From a virus, in the IMG/VR virus record IMGVR_UViG_3300044539_000040, positions 1-22,884 of that record: a stretch of DNA of 22,884 nucleotides; one strand, given 5' to 3'. Both the position numbers and the translations under genes were made by a program. The notes under the pieces are model-generated. The model had not been told where the DNA came from and did not search any database. It saw only the letters and a list, made by a program, of their open reading frames with translations. Positions 11,436 to 19,058 of the stretch are shown in pieces (position 1 is the stretch's first letter; each line of letters opens with the position of its first letter).

Positions 11436-12983
11436 ATGTCAGACGCTATAGTCAAAAATTTAAGCTTCGGTAAAGAAGCAAGTGATAGAGTATTTGCAGG
11501 AATAGAAAAATTAACTAAAGCAGTTAGTTCAACCCTCGGAGCAAGTGGTAAATGTGTTCTATTAGAGGATTCTTTTGGTAGACCAATTATTACTAAAGAC
11601 GGTGTTACAGTAGCAGATTCAATTATTCTTTTAGACCCTGTTGAAAACATGGGCGCTACATTATTAAAAGAAGCAGCTAGAAAAACTGTTAGGGAAGCCG
11701 GCGATGGAACAACAACAGCCACAGTATTAGCGCACGCTATTTTAGATATTGCTTATAGTTCAGAAGAAACCAATACTAGACAGATAAAAGACGGTATTAA
11801 TTCAGCAACTGAAAAAGTAATTAACTATTTAGATTCTATTGCTTTATTAGTTGACGATACAATGCTTGACCAGATTGCAACTATATCAACTAATAATGAC
11901 CCTGAATTAGGTGCACTTGTTGGTAATGCTTTTAGATCTGTAGGTAACACCGGAATTGTTATGATGGAAACATCCTCTGATCCAGAATGTAGTCTACAAT
12001 TAGTTGAGGGTGTTCAATGCGATATGGGTTTAACAAATGCCAATTTCATAACAAATCATAAAAATAAAACAGCGGAACTAGATAATCCTTTGGTATTATT
12101 AATTGAAAGTCCTGTTGATAGTATACGACAAATACAATCAGTATTAGAATATGTAATAACAAATAAGAAGTCTTTATTGATAGTTGCAGATATGGATCCA
12201 GTTCCATTAGCGGCTTTAGCAATGAATAAATCAAAAGGCAATATAAAAATTAATGTTATTAATGCACCAACATTTGGTGTTAATAGAAAAGAGATCTTTG
12301 AGGATCTTGCTTTATTGACTAATGCAACATTAATAAATGAGGATCTTGGGGATGATTTAGATTTGATCCAACCAGACCATTTAGGAACATGTCTTAAAAG
12401 TATTACTAGTTACGAGGAAACTATCCTACACGTTGGAGAATCTCCAGAAGATGTATTAGTGATTATAGAAGATATTAAAAAATCTTTATTAGAAAGTAAT
12501 CCTGCGCATACAGTTATTAAGTTAGAAAAAAGATTAGCTAGACTAACCGCAAAGATTGCGGTTGTAAAAGTTGGTGCTAATTCAGAAATAGAATTAAAAG
12601 AAAAAGCAGATAGAATTGAAGACGCTATTTGTGCAACTAAAGCAGCTATTAAAGAAGGCATTGTGCCTGGCGGAGGAATTGCTTTATTAAATGCATCTCA
12701 TAAAATAGATACATTTTCAGTTGGAGAAGAAATACTTATTAAAGCCATACGGGCGCCGTTCCATACAATACTTAGGAATGCAGGAATTGAGTATGCTCCA
12801 TTAGATGTAGTATCAAAGGTTGGATTTGGTCTTAATGTAATAACAGGTGAAACTGTTGATATGATTAAAGAAGGTATAATTGATCCTTTATTGGTTACTA
12901 AAAGCGCTTTAAGAAACGCAGCATCCGTTGCTGTTACAATATTGTCAACTGATTGTGTAATTAACAATCTTAGAGTAGTATGA
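11436..12983 (+). CDS. groEL: Phage-encoded chaperonin GroEL (Cpn60), 515 aa
   Basis: This is a full-length group I chaperonin, slightly shorter than the usual 540-550 aa. Nucleotide-site landmarks are present: TLGASGK (34-40), TKDG with the catalytic Asp at 55, DGTTTATVLA (90-99), and near the C-terminal side RIEDAICATKAA and GIVPGGGIALL, including the second catalytic Asp (RIED). The apical domain is recognisable (QLVEGVQCDMG, NAPTFGVNRKEIFEDLALLT) but diverged from bacterial GroEL at the substrate/GroES-binding helices (DPVPLAALAMNKSKG). The C-terminal GGM tail is missing (ends CVINNLRVV). ATP-driven folding of phage proteins, probably capsid or fibre components, is the likely role. It is coupled to groES by ATGA. 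Confidence 0.95.
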   Translation: MSDAIVKNLSFGKEASDRVFAGIEKLTKAVSSTLGASGKCVLLEDSFGRPIITKDGVTVADSIILLDPVENMGATLLKEAARKTVREAGDGTTTATVLAHAILDIAYSSEETNTRQIKDGINSATEKVINYLDSIALLVDDTMLDQIATISTNNDPELGALVGNAFRSVGNTGIVMMETSSDPECSLQLVEGVQCDMGLTNANFITNHKNKTAELDNPLVLLIESPVDSIRQIQSVLEYVITNKKSLLIVADMDPVPLAALAMNKSKGNIKINVINAPTFGVNRKEIFEDLALLTNATLINEDLGDDLDLIQPDHLGTCLKSITSYEETILHVGESPEDVLVIIEDIKKSLLESNPAHTVIKLEKRLARLTAKIAVVKVGANSEIELKEKADRIEDAICATKAAIKEGIVPGGGIALLNASHKIDTFSVGEEILIKAIRAPFHTILRNAGIEYAPLDVVSKVGFGLNVITGETVDMIKEGIIDPLLVTKSALRNAASVAVTILSTDCVINNLRVV

Positions 12984-13240
12984 AAGCAATAGGTAAAAAT
13001 TTAATTATACAGAAAGTAAAAGAAGGAACAACCTCAACAAAAGGAGGCCTTTTATTAGCTGAAAATCAAAGAGAAGATATTAGATATGTTGAAGCAAATG
13101 TATTATCGATTGGTGACGAAGTTGTGGGTGTTAAAGTTAATGATCAAATATTTTTTGATAGACATGCGGGACACAAAATTGAAATAGACAAAGAGACATA
13201 TCTTGTTATAAAGTTATCAGATGTAGTTGTTATATTATGA
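12980..13240 (+). CDS. groES: Phage-encoded co-chaperonin GroES, 86 aa
   Basis: A GroES-type beta-barrel: MKAIGKNLIIQKVKE start, a mobile loop (about 15-26, EGTTSTKGGLLL) ending in GG-L-L-L that corresponds to the GG-I-V-L edge docking into GroEL, then NVLSIGDEV, VKVNDQIFF and the final KLSDVVVIL (compare ESDILAIVE). It is about ten residues shorter than cellular GroES. The gene order groEL then groES is the reverse of the bacterial operon, and its start overlaps the groEL stop (ATGA). It should form the lid of the phage GroEL chamber. A second protein with GroES-like folds lies at 19058. Confidence 0.9.
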   Translation: MKAIGKNLIIQKVKEGTTSTKGGLLLAENQREDIRYVEANVLSIGDEVVGVKVNDQIFFDRHAGHKIEIDKETYLVIKLSDVVVIL

Positions 13241-13695
13241 TCCGTTTAGAGGCATCAGATATTAAGGCAATTGGATTATTAAAACATTATAGGATAATAA
13301 GAAGATGGGCTTGTAGAAATAACGGGTTAACCGATGCCGATCTAGAACTACTGATCTATTTTGATTGCATGGAATTCTTCAGTAAACAAGATTATAAGAT
13401 AGGTACTTACGCATATAGTTGGGACAATAAGCGCTGGAACAATTTATTAAAAGAAGGTTGGATTGTGGTATGGAGAAACCGGAACCACACAACCCAAAAA
13501 TATAATATATATAAAGTTTCATTTAAGTGTAAACAACTAATAAGTAGGATGTACCGTATAATGTTAGGCAAAGAAGATATACCAACGAGTCATAGAAATA
13601 CTATTATGAATGGTAAAACGTATATGGATACTGTAGCTATAACAGCAATAGAAAACGTTAATAAAGATAAAACAAGAAATAATTATGATGAATAA
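13237..13695 (+). CDS. Winged-helix-like protein, 152 aa
   Basis: Translationally coupled to groES (ATGA). The sequence suits a small winged helix: helix GLLKHYRIIRRWACRNNG (13-30), helix TDADLELLIYFDCMEFFS (32-49), then WDNKRWNNLLKEGWIVVWRN as recognition helix plus wing, and HTTQKYNIYKVSFKCKQLIS, where markers of a MarR-type arrangement (a wing hairpin followed by a helix) can be seen. The C-terminal 45 residues are polar. I recall similar proteins among structural genes of Bacteroidota phages, so it may be a virion or assembly protein that keeps the fold rather than a regulator. Moderate confidence in fold, low in role. Confidence 0.6.
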   Translation: MIRLEASDIKAIGLLKHYRIIRRWACRNNGLTDADLELLIYFDCMEFFSKQDYKIGTYAYSWDNKRWNNLLKEGWIVVWRNRNHTTQKYNIYKVSFKCKQLISRMYRIMLGKEDIPTSHRNTIMNGKTYMDTVAITAIENVNKDKTRNNYDE

Positions 13696-14005
13696 TCAGG
13701 TTTATGCGATGAACGCAAGGGCCAAGCAAACGGCTAAAGGTATTCTGGCTAGTAGGGCTCCAAAACAAGGGGCGCCAAATACTGGCACTATGGTTAATAC
13801 CATTGGGCAACTAGCGCCAAATACTGCTCAGAACCCAAATCAAATAACACCAACGCCAATTAGTCCGACAGCATTGTCAAACCAAGGTACTATTGCAGGT
13901 GTGTATGGAGAGCAAAACCCAGATACATTTACAAGAACAGTACAATCCCCACCTCCTCCTCCGGTAGGAGTACAAACAAATATAACGCCTGATTTAGGGT
14001 ACTAA
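13685..14005 (+). CDS. Low-complexity Pro/Asn/Thr-rich phage protein, 106 aa
   Basis: Starts ATGATG (either Met possible) inside the last codons of the previous gene. A short basic helix (NARAKQTAKGILASRAPKQG) precedes about 80 residues rich in Pro, Asn, Thr and Gln, with a PPPPP run (89-95) near the end. It is probably largely disordered. The composition fits a linker or internal virion protein. I do not recognise a family. Confidence 0.6.
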   Translation: MMNNQVYAMNARAKQTAKGILASRAPKQGAPNTGTMVNTIGQLAPNTAQNPNQITPTPISPTALSNQGTIAGVYGEQNPDTFTRTVQSPPPPPVGVQTNITPDLGY

Positions 14006-14015
14006 AATAACAGCT

Positions 14016-14234
14016 ATGAACTTAGATTTAAAAAAACATCCAAGAAGTATCCACGACAAAGAAGCTAAGACTTCTGGAGTAGGAGCAAACGCATTATGGG
14101 CAGGCCCTTATGATTCAACTGGTCTTCCGAAAGGAAAAGGATCAAGCAGTGGAATAAACGGTATAATCCTTAATAATGCAAAACCAACATATTCCGCAGG
14201 CCCTATTACACAAAAAGCAAAAGGAAGATTTTAA
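14016..14234 (+). CDS. Small Gly/Ser-rich basic protein, 72 aa
   Basis: The 72-aa product starts MNLDLKKHPRSIHDKEAKTS; the middle (GLPKGKGSSSGINGIILNN) is Gly/Ser/Lys-rich; end KAKGRF. Probably disordered, basic, like other small virion-type proteins in this arm. It is preceded by a 10-nt gap and followed by a 50-nt A/C-rich leader of the next gene. No recognised domain. Confidence 0.55.
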   Translation: MNLDLKKHPRSIHDKEAKTSGVGANALWAGPYDSTGLPKGKGSSSGINGIILNNAKPTYSAGPITQKAKGRF

Positions 14235-14284
14235 ATAACAAACAATAAACAATAAACAACAACTAAAACAAAAAACAAAACAAA

Positions 14285-14542
14285 ATGGCAAAATTTATCT
14301 CAATTCCAGTTACAGGATTAGGAACAACTCTTATATCTACAGACGGTTTAATTACGCAATATCTTAGCGCTACTAGCGTTAAACTAGCTGCGGGTGGAAG
14401 ATTAATAGCTCTAACAACTGTAGGAGCAACAACTGCATTTACTGACGCTATCAATAATGCTGCTTTAACACTTAACGGACCAGTATTGGCACCTGTAAGT
14501 TTACCTAGTGGGCAGACTTGTACGGCTATTGTAATCTCGTAA
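14285..14542 (+). CDS. Small beta-rich phage protein, 85 aa, possible virion component
   Basis: Residues alternate as in a beta sandwich: MAKFISIPVTGLGTTLISTD, then SVKLAAGGRLIALTT, then TAFTDAINNAALTLNGP. The pattern F-x-S-IPVTG...TDG...FTDAIN-x-A is one I loosely associate with small proteins near packaging genes of Bacteroidota phages. Its own 50-nt A-rich leader and the following strong hairpin suggest high expression, as expected for a structural protein; a decoration protein is possible. Confidence 0.6.
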   Translation: MAKFISIPVTGLGTTLISTDGLITQYLSATSVKLAAGGRLIALTTVGATTAFTDAINNAALTLNGPVLAPVSLPSGQTCTAIVIS

Positions 14543-14555
14543 CACTAATTTTAAA

Positions 14556-14582
14556 TCCCCTATAGATTATGTTTATAGGGGA
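14556..14582 (+). terminator. Strong stem-loop, probable transcription terminator
   Basis: TCCCCTATA (14556-14564) pairs perfectly with TATAGGGGA (14574-14582) around a 9-nt loop; 13 nt after the stop of the 85-aa gene. The following AATTAATAAATTT has only short T runs, so it may be a factor-dependent or attenuating terminator, or an mRNA 3'-end stabiliser. It is the clearest hairpin in the right arm. Confidence 0.65.
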
Positions 14583-14608
14583 ATTAATAAATTTAAAACA
14601 GTATACAT

Positions 14609-14923
14609 ATGGCATTTAAAATGACTGGCCCGCCGTATAATGTTGATAATACTCCAATCTATAGTATGGACATGGATGATAACGTATTAGGTATGGCGCA
14701 ATCAAACGGGAGTATCTTAGTAAACAAAAATGTATCTCCTTTAGAATTACAAAAGAATAAAACTATATCCCATGAAATGGTTCATATAGATCAAATGAAA
14801 CGTGGTGATTTAGACTATACGGATACTCATGTTATGTGGAAAGGCAAAGAGTATTCTAGAGCGACTATGGATGAGGGTAATAAAAAACTGCCTTGGGAGG
14901 TAGAAGCATATAAAAACCAATAA
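14609..14923 (+). CDS. Mini zinc metallopeptidase-like protein (HExxH), 104 aa
   Basis: N-terminus MAFKMTGPPYNVDNTPIYSM recalls the MAFKL opening of the first right-arm protein. ISHEMVHIDQM places HEMVH at 55-59 (two zinc His, catalytic Glu56), and WEVEAY at 96-101 offers the third ligand (Glu97 or Glu99) as in short gluzincin-type domains. At 104 aa it is smaller than most active peptidases but contains the complete core. A phage maturation protease or a virion-borne envelope-acting enzyme are both possible; the motif is seen, the activity is inferred. Confidence 0.65.
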   Translation: MAFKMTGPPYNVDNTPIYSMDMDDNVLGMAQSNGSILVNKNVSPLELQKNKTISHEMVHIDQMKRGDLDYTDTHVMWKGKEYSRATMDEGNKKLPWEVEAYKNQ

Positions 14924-14967
14924 ATGCGCGTAATAATAATATTATATAAATCTAATATTATTTAATT

Positions 14968-15342
14968 ATGAAAAAAACATTTTTAATTGCAGCTATTCTA
15001 TTGGCAATGGCGTTTGCAGTATTTAATTTAACGAATACGCAAGATATTAACTCGGGCGATTTAATTGGCTATTGGGAACCTGATGAAGAATCCTCTCAAT
15101 TATTCTTTTGGGAAAACGATAATGGAGAAATCCAAGTGCAAGAAATAAGCGGCACAAGCGGGGAACCTATTGACGTTTTAGATTTTAAAATCTATAATAA
15201 ATATTTTTTAGTAAAAACAATTTTTAAACCAACAAATTGGGTTGCTAATAGTAAATATACTTTTATTAATAAAACAACATTAAGTTGTATTGTTGAAACA
15301 AGTACAGGTAGTACAGAATTAATATATACAAAGATTAAATAA
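14968..15342 (+). CDS. Secreted lipocalin-like protein, 124 aa
   Basis: MKKTFLIAAILLAMAFAVFN is a typical signal peptide or signal anchor (no lipobox Cys). The remainder is a beta-rich domain beginning DLIGYWEPDEESSQLFFWEN, then KYFLVKTIFKPTNWVAN and TFINKTTLSCIVETSTGSTE. G-x-W at the first strand with alternating strands recalls small lipocalin-like proteins of Bacteroidota. Export to the periplasm of the infected cell is likely. Among virion genes it stands out as a possible envelope-modifying cargo gene with its own 44-nt A/T-rich leader. Confidence 0.6.
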   Translation: MKKTFLIAAILLAMAFAVFNLTNTQDINSGDLIGYWEPDEESSQLFFWENDNGEIQVQEISGTSGEPIDVLDFKIYNKYFLVKTIFKPTNWVANSKYTFINKTTLSCIVETSTGSTELIYTKIK

Positions 15343-15373
15343 CTAACAAATAACAACAAAAAAAAACAACAAA

Positions 15374-15811
15374 ATGGCATACGTACAAAAACATTCTCCT
15401 ATCAAACAAATGGAGACAATCAAAAAAATTGGATCTAAGATCGCAGCAGGTGGAAAATGGTTAGCTGATGCAGCTGAAGGTAAAAAAGGGACTGCTAATT
15501 ACTCCGAGAGTGATGAAACTATGAGACAAAAAAATATTGTTAGAAATAACCCTAAAACCAAAGAAGTTAAGAAAGAAGATAAAAAAGTAGTTAAAAAAAC
15601 ATCCCCTGTTAAACAAATGGAAACAATTAAAAAAATTGGATCTAAGATTGCAGAAGGCGGGAAGTGGCTAGCTGATGCGGCCGAGGGTAAAAAAGGAACT
15701 GCTAATTATTCAGGTGGCGATGAAACAGCGAGACAAAAAAATACCGGTAGCGCAAAAAACAAAAAAGCTACAGTGGTTAAGAAACCAGTTGCTAAAATGA
15801 AAAAATGCTAA
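15374..15811 (+). CDS. Duplicated SPxKQ-tag protein, 145 aa
   Basis: Built from two tandem copies of one 47-residue unit (residues 8-54 and 77-123), identical at 42 of 47 positions, each opening with SPIKQ/SPVKQ METIKKIG, then GGKWLADAAEGKKGTANYS. A Lys-rich linker joins them and the end is Lys/Val-rich with a terminal Cys. The unit contains an amphipathic helix (MKQMETIKKIGSKIA-like). Silent third-position differences show the duplication is not fresh and protein sequence is being maintained. The SPxKQ opening recurs in other proteins here; a virion-targeted or internal protein is inferred. Confidence 0.65.
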   Translation: MAYVQKHSPIKQMETIKKIGSKIAAGGKWLADAAEGKKGTANYSESDETMRQKNIVRNNPKTKEVKKEDKKVVKKTSPVKQMETIKKIGSKIAEGGKWLADAAEGKKGTANYSGGDETARQKNTGSAKNKKATVVKKPVAKMKKC

Positions 15812-16060
15812 ATGAAAAATCTATCAACAGCAGGTTATAAAAAAAATAGTCCTGATAAAGATAGACCTTATAATCTAATACCAAGCGGGAACATCACAAT
15901 GAAAAACGTTGATGAACCCGTTTTAGGTATTGATAATTTAGGTAATAAAAAAGAAATGCACCCTGGCGAAGATTATTCTTTTCCTGGGGATACTGTTTTA
16001 GAGTTTAAACCTGGAACAAAGAATAAAAACAAAATATACAATAGAATATTTAAAAAATAA
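15812..16060 (+). CDS. Small phage protein with PGxDYxFPGD motif, 82 aa
   Basis: Starts directly after the previous stop. Residues 26-64 (GNITMKNVDEPVLGIDNLGN, then KKEMHPGEDYSFPGDTVLEF) match a pattern that I recall recurring in small proteins of Bacteroidota phages: ITM-x-V-x2-PV-x-G-x-DN-x-GN, followed by PG-x-DY-x-FPGD. The N-terminus carries NSPDKDRPYN, a variant of the SPxK opening. The C-terminal 20 residues are Lys/Asn-rich. Function not known; virion association is probable from context. Confidence 0.65.
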   Translation: MKNLSTAGYKKNSPDKDRPYNLIPSGNITMKNVDEPVLGIDNLGNKKEMHPGEDYSFPGDTVLEFKPGTKNKNKIYNRIFKK

Positions 16061-16063
16061 ATT

Positions 16064-16330
16064 ATGGGACAATACGGAAATCAACCAGATTTTGCTACAA
16101 CAGTAGGTACAGTTAGTGCTTTGCCATTAACAAACATTAAATCTGCGGCTATATATATTGGAGCGGTAGTTGATCCATTGCTTAATACTACAATAACAGT
16201 AAGGCCTGTTGGTAATTCTGCGGATGTAACATTCTCTGGGTTAACTAGCGGTACTTTTTTACCAGTTATTGTTTCTGCAATCACATCAGCAACTAACATT
16301 TCTGTATCGAATATTTTATTAGTATACTAA
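16064..16330 (+). CDS. Small Thr/Val-rich beta protein, 88 aa
   Basis: The 88-aa product starts MGQYGNQPDFATTVGTVSAL. Strand-like stretches (AAIYIGAVVDPLL, TTITVRPVG, DVTFSGLTSGTFLPVIVSAI, NISVSNILLVY) suggest a compact beta sandwich, comparable in size and character to the 85-aa protein at 14285. It stands 3 nt after its neighbour and 1 nt before the spike gene. Candidate base or adaptor piece for the following fibre; not recognised. Confidence 0.6.
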   Translation: MGQYGNQPDFATTVGTVSALPLTNIKSAAIYIGAVVDPLLNTTITVRPVGNSADVTFSGLTSGTFLPVIVSAITSATNISVSNILLVY

Positions 16331-16331
16331 T

Positions 16332-18176
16332 ATGATAAATATAGGTATTGGTATAGGATGGGCAAAAGCTTTATATAGCGTAGCAAATAATGTTATTGCT
16401 AATTTTAAAGCTAGAGTACTGTCATATCCAAATAGTATATTTGAAGCGGGACCTTGTTTAGATGCAACATTGGAAGAATTAAATGCAATTGGATTATTAG
16501 ATAACGCTTCTCTTGTTATTACCCCTAATGCATATAATGAAGGAATATTATACGATGTAATTCCAAACACTACTTTGGGCGATATGGATGTAGTTCGTGC
16601 TACAACAGCAACGAGAGTTAATAGTGCGGGATTGATTGAAGTAGTCCCTAGAAATTTATTGACTTATAGTGAGCAATTTCAAAATGTTGCTTGGACAATA
16701 AGAAATTCTACAATTAGCGCAAATATAACTATAGCTCCAAATGGAACATTAACTGCCGATAAATTAATTGAAGACGTAACAACTGCGGAACATTGGGTAT
16801 TTCAATCAACTACAAATACCATATCATCTGCAACCATAAGTTGTTATATGAAAAAAGGAGAAAGAAATTGGGGTTTTATCAGAACAAGAACGAGTGTTAA
16901 TGATTTTTACGCTTGGTTTAATTTAGATAATGGTTCAATTGGAACAGTGCAAAGTGGTATAACGGCATCAATTATAGACGCGGGGAATGGTTGGTATAAA
17001 TGTATAGTTACAAATCCTAACCCAACGACAGCTGCAAATCCTTCTGTTATTGGTATATCTAATTCAGATAATGTATTTTCATATACAGGTAATGGAACTT
17101 CAGGTATTTTTATTTGGGGCGCTCAATTTGAACAAGGCTCAACAGCAACAGAATATTTCCCTACAACAACAAGATTAAACATACCACGTATTGATTACAC
17201 AAACGGAAGCTGTCCGAGTTTATTGGTAGAACCGCAAAGAACAAATTTATTGCAAAGAAGTGAGGAATTCGATAATGGGATTTGGGGTAAAGTAAATGTT
17301 GTAATCACAGCAGATTCAATTATTTCGCCTAATGGAACTCAAAACGCTGATTTAATTAGTTATAATTCAACTACAAATTTTTTAGCGTTTAGTCTTACAA
17401 ATGCAATTACCTCATCTTATACCATAAGTGTTTTTGCTAAAAAAGGAACAGGAAGCGTTTTAAGAATAAGAGAAATCAACATTTTTGGAACTTCATCAAC
17501 TTTTGATTTGAACGCAGGAACTGTTTTATCGGGTACGGGAAAAATTGAAAATTACGGAAATGGTTGGTATCGTTGTTCAATAACTCAAGCATACACAAAT
17601 CTTCAAACTCCTATAAATTGGAGTTTTGATAGTAATTCAAATATTAATAATCTTTATTTATGGGGGGCTCAATTAGAAGCAGGAGCTTATCCAACTTCAT
17701 ACATTCCAACAGTAGCTACAACAGTAACAAGAAATGCTGATTTAATTTCAAATAATAATCTTATTTCAAAAGGACTAATTGTCAATGATTATGTTTTATT
17801 TCTTGATATTACAAACCCTATATTAGGAAATCAATATATTTTAGATTCGACTGATATATCTTCAATTAGAACAGGAATTTTAAGAGTTGATGGAACAACT
17901 GCATCTATAACAGATATAACAGGTGGAATTTCTATTAGTATATTAAATATTTTGACAATTGGAAAAGGAAAAATGTGCGTAAAAAGAACAGGAAGCACTT
18001 TAAGTTTTTTTGCAAACGGAGTTAAAGCTGCATCAACTACAACAACAACTGCGGGAACAATAAATAATTTAAAAACAGGAGTTACAAATTCAACAACTTC
18101 AAGTTATATCAATAGCATTGAATTGTTTCCAATAGCTTTAACAGATACTGAATGTATTTCACTAACAACACTATAA
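16332..18176 (+). CDS. Large modular fibre or spike protein, 614 aa
   Basis: N-terminal 100 residues form an anchoring region (INIGIGIGWAKALYSVANNV; LVITPNAYNEGILYDVIPN). Two related carbohydrate-binding-like modules follow, each opening N-L-L-x-x-S-E-x-F-x-N...W (about 111 and 302) and closing with W-GAQ-x-E-x-G...T-Y/F-P-T (about 260 and 450). The C-terminal 140 residues (from about 472) look like a concanavalin/LamG-type domain (YVLFLDITNP, GKMCVKRTGSTLSFFANGVK). This module chain is common in tail or head spikes of Bacteroidota phages that bind polysaccharide. No catalytic motif is seen. The next gene overlaps its stop (TAATG). Confidence 0.75.
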   Translation: MINIGIGIGWAKALYSVANNVIANFKARVLSYPNSIFEAGPCLDATLEELNAIGLLDNASLVITPNAYNEGILYDVIPNTTLGDMDVVRATTATRVNSAGLIEVVPRNLLTYSEQFQNVAWTIRNSTISANITIAPNGTLTADKLIEDVTTAEHWVFQSTTNTISSATISCYMKKGERNWGFIRTRTSVNDFYAWFNLDNGSIGTVQSGITASIIDAGNGWYKCIVTNPNPTTAANPSVIGISNSDNVFSYTGNGTSGIFIWGAQFEQGSTATEYFPTTTRLNIPRIDYTNGSCPSLLVEPQRTNLLQRSEEFDNGIWGKVNVVITADSIISPNGTQNADLISYNSTTNFLAFSLTNAITSSYTISVFAKKGTGSVLRIREINIFGTSSTFDLNAGTVLSGTGKIENYGNGWYRCSITQAYTNLQTPINWSFDSNSNINNLYLWGAQLEAGAYPTSYIPTVATTVTRNADLISNNNLISKGLIVNDYVLFLDITNPILGNQYILDSTDISSIRTGILRVDGTTASITDITGGISISILNILTIGKGKMCVKRTGSTLSFFANGVKAASTTTTTAGTINNLKTGVTNSTTSSYINSIELFPIALTDTECISLTTL

Positions 18177-18553
18177 TGGAAATTTACAAACTAAATTACA
18201 CAGACAAAGAAACTGCAATTGCTGATTTATTAGCAAAAGGAGTTTACATAGAAACAACATTTGATGGTATTACTTCATTGAGTTACGGGCAAGGCATTCA
18301 AGCAGTTGTTGAAATTGGTAAGATAGTTGAAATACCAGGTACTTATGATGAAGAAGGTAATGTAATCACAGAGCCTATTTATTATGATGGATATGCTTAC
18401 GACGTTATGTGTGAGCAAGAAATTGTTTTTGAAAGCGAAATATTCCCAGTAGATTGTAAGCATAGTTTTATGGGATATGCGCAAAACGCAGATGGATATA
18501 TCCCAGAAGATTTAATAATTGATTTAAAAATAGCAAATAAAAAAAAAAAATAA
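18176..18553 (+). CDS. Spike-associated protein, 125 aa
   Basis: Although the frame is open back to 18152, I choose the ATG at 18176 (MEIYKLNYTDKETAIADLLA) because it overlaps the spike stop codon as TAATG, the usual junction in this arm. Acidic alpha/beta protein with VVEIGKIVEIPGTYDEEGNV (residues about 43-62), YYDGYAYDVMCE and two Cys (72, 85), ending in a run of Lys. Proteins of this kind directly behind fibre genes often serve as fibre assembly chaperones or caps; that role is inferred from position. Confidence 0.65.
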   Translation: MEIYKLNYTDKETAIADLLAKGVYIETTFDGITSLSYGQGIQAVVEIGKIVEIPGTYDEEGNVITEPIYYDGYAYDVMCEQEIVFESEIFPVDCKHSFMGYAQNADGYIPEDLIIDLKIANKKKK

Positions 18554-18585
18554 AAAAAAATAAAATTAAATAAAATTAAATAAAA

Positions 18586-18831
18586 ATGGAAATTACAAAA
18601 CAGATTACAGAAGAGCAATTAGAGAAGATTACAAATCAACAAAAAGATTTGAATGCATTATTAACAAACATTGGAATATTAGAATCTCAAAAACATGGGT
18701 TCTTGCACCAAATTGCAGATGTTAATAAAGCTATTGAAGAGTTTAAAGAAGAATTGCAACAAGAATACGGAGCAATTAATATTAACTTAGCTGATGGTTC
18801 TTATACTGAAGTTGAAGAAACCAAGGAATAA
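18586..18831 (+). CDS. Small coiled-coil phage protein, 81 aa
   Basis: Residues 3-65 are a long helix with heptad-like Leu/Ile spacing (ITEEQLEKITNQQKDLNALL; LESQKHGFLHQIADVNKAIE), broken once by HGF; the end is acidic (LADGSYTEVEETKE). It resembles, from memory, a small coiled-coil protein placed a few genes before the terminase in other Bacteroidota phages. The 32-nt leader is almost pure A/T with repeated TAAAATTAAA-type units. Scaffold or chaperone-like role possible. Confidence 0.7.
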   Translation: MEITKQITEEQLEKITNQQKDLNALLTNIGILESQKHGFLHQIADVNKAIEEFKEELQQEYGAININLADGSYTEVEETKE

Positions 18832-19058
18832 TGGATTCTGTAATTAGAAAAATAAGTATAGGAGCAGACTACAAGAATGAGGCAATGCACTATTCTATAG
18901 GCCAATCAGTATATGGAGGTCATGAGATAATGCACATTTGGTTAGATAATAAAGACTGTTCGTATACTATATATATAAAAAAAGGAGACGAGGTAATGCC
19001 GTGGAAGAACTTTAATTCCAATATGGCTATTAGCATAGAATATGATTTAGAATACTAA
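18831..19058 (+). CDS. Conserved small packaging-region protein, 75 aa
   Basis: Coupled to neighbours on both sides by TAATG. The sequence MDSVIRKISIGADYKNEAMH, with HYSIGQSVYGG, YTIYIKKGDEVMPWKNFNSN and a final SIEYDLEY, fits a small beta-rich protein that I recall just upstream of terminase genes in many Bacteroidota phages (pattern IRKISIG-x-DYKN-x-MHY...W-K-x-FN-x-NM...IEY). Biochemical role not known. Confidence 0.7.
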   Translation: MDSVIRKISIGADYKNEAMHYSIGQSVYGGHEIMHIWLDNKDCSYTIYIKKGDEVMPWKNFNSNMAISIEYDLEY

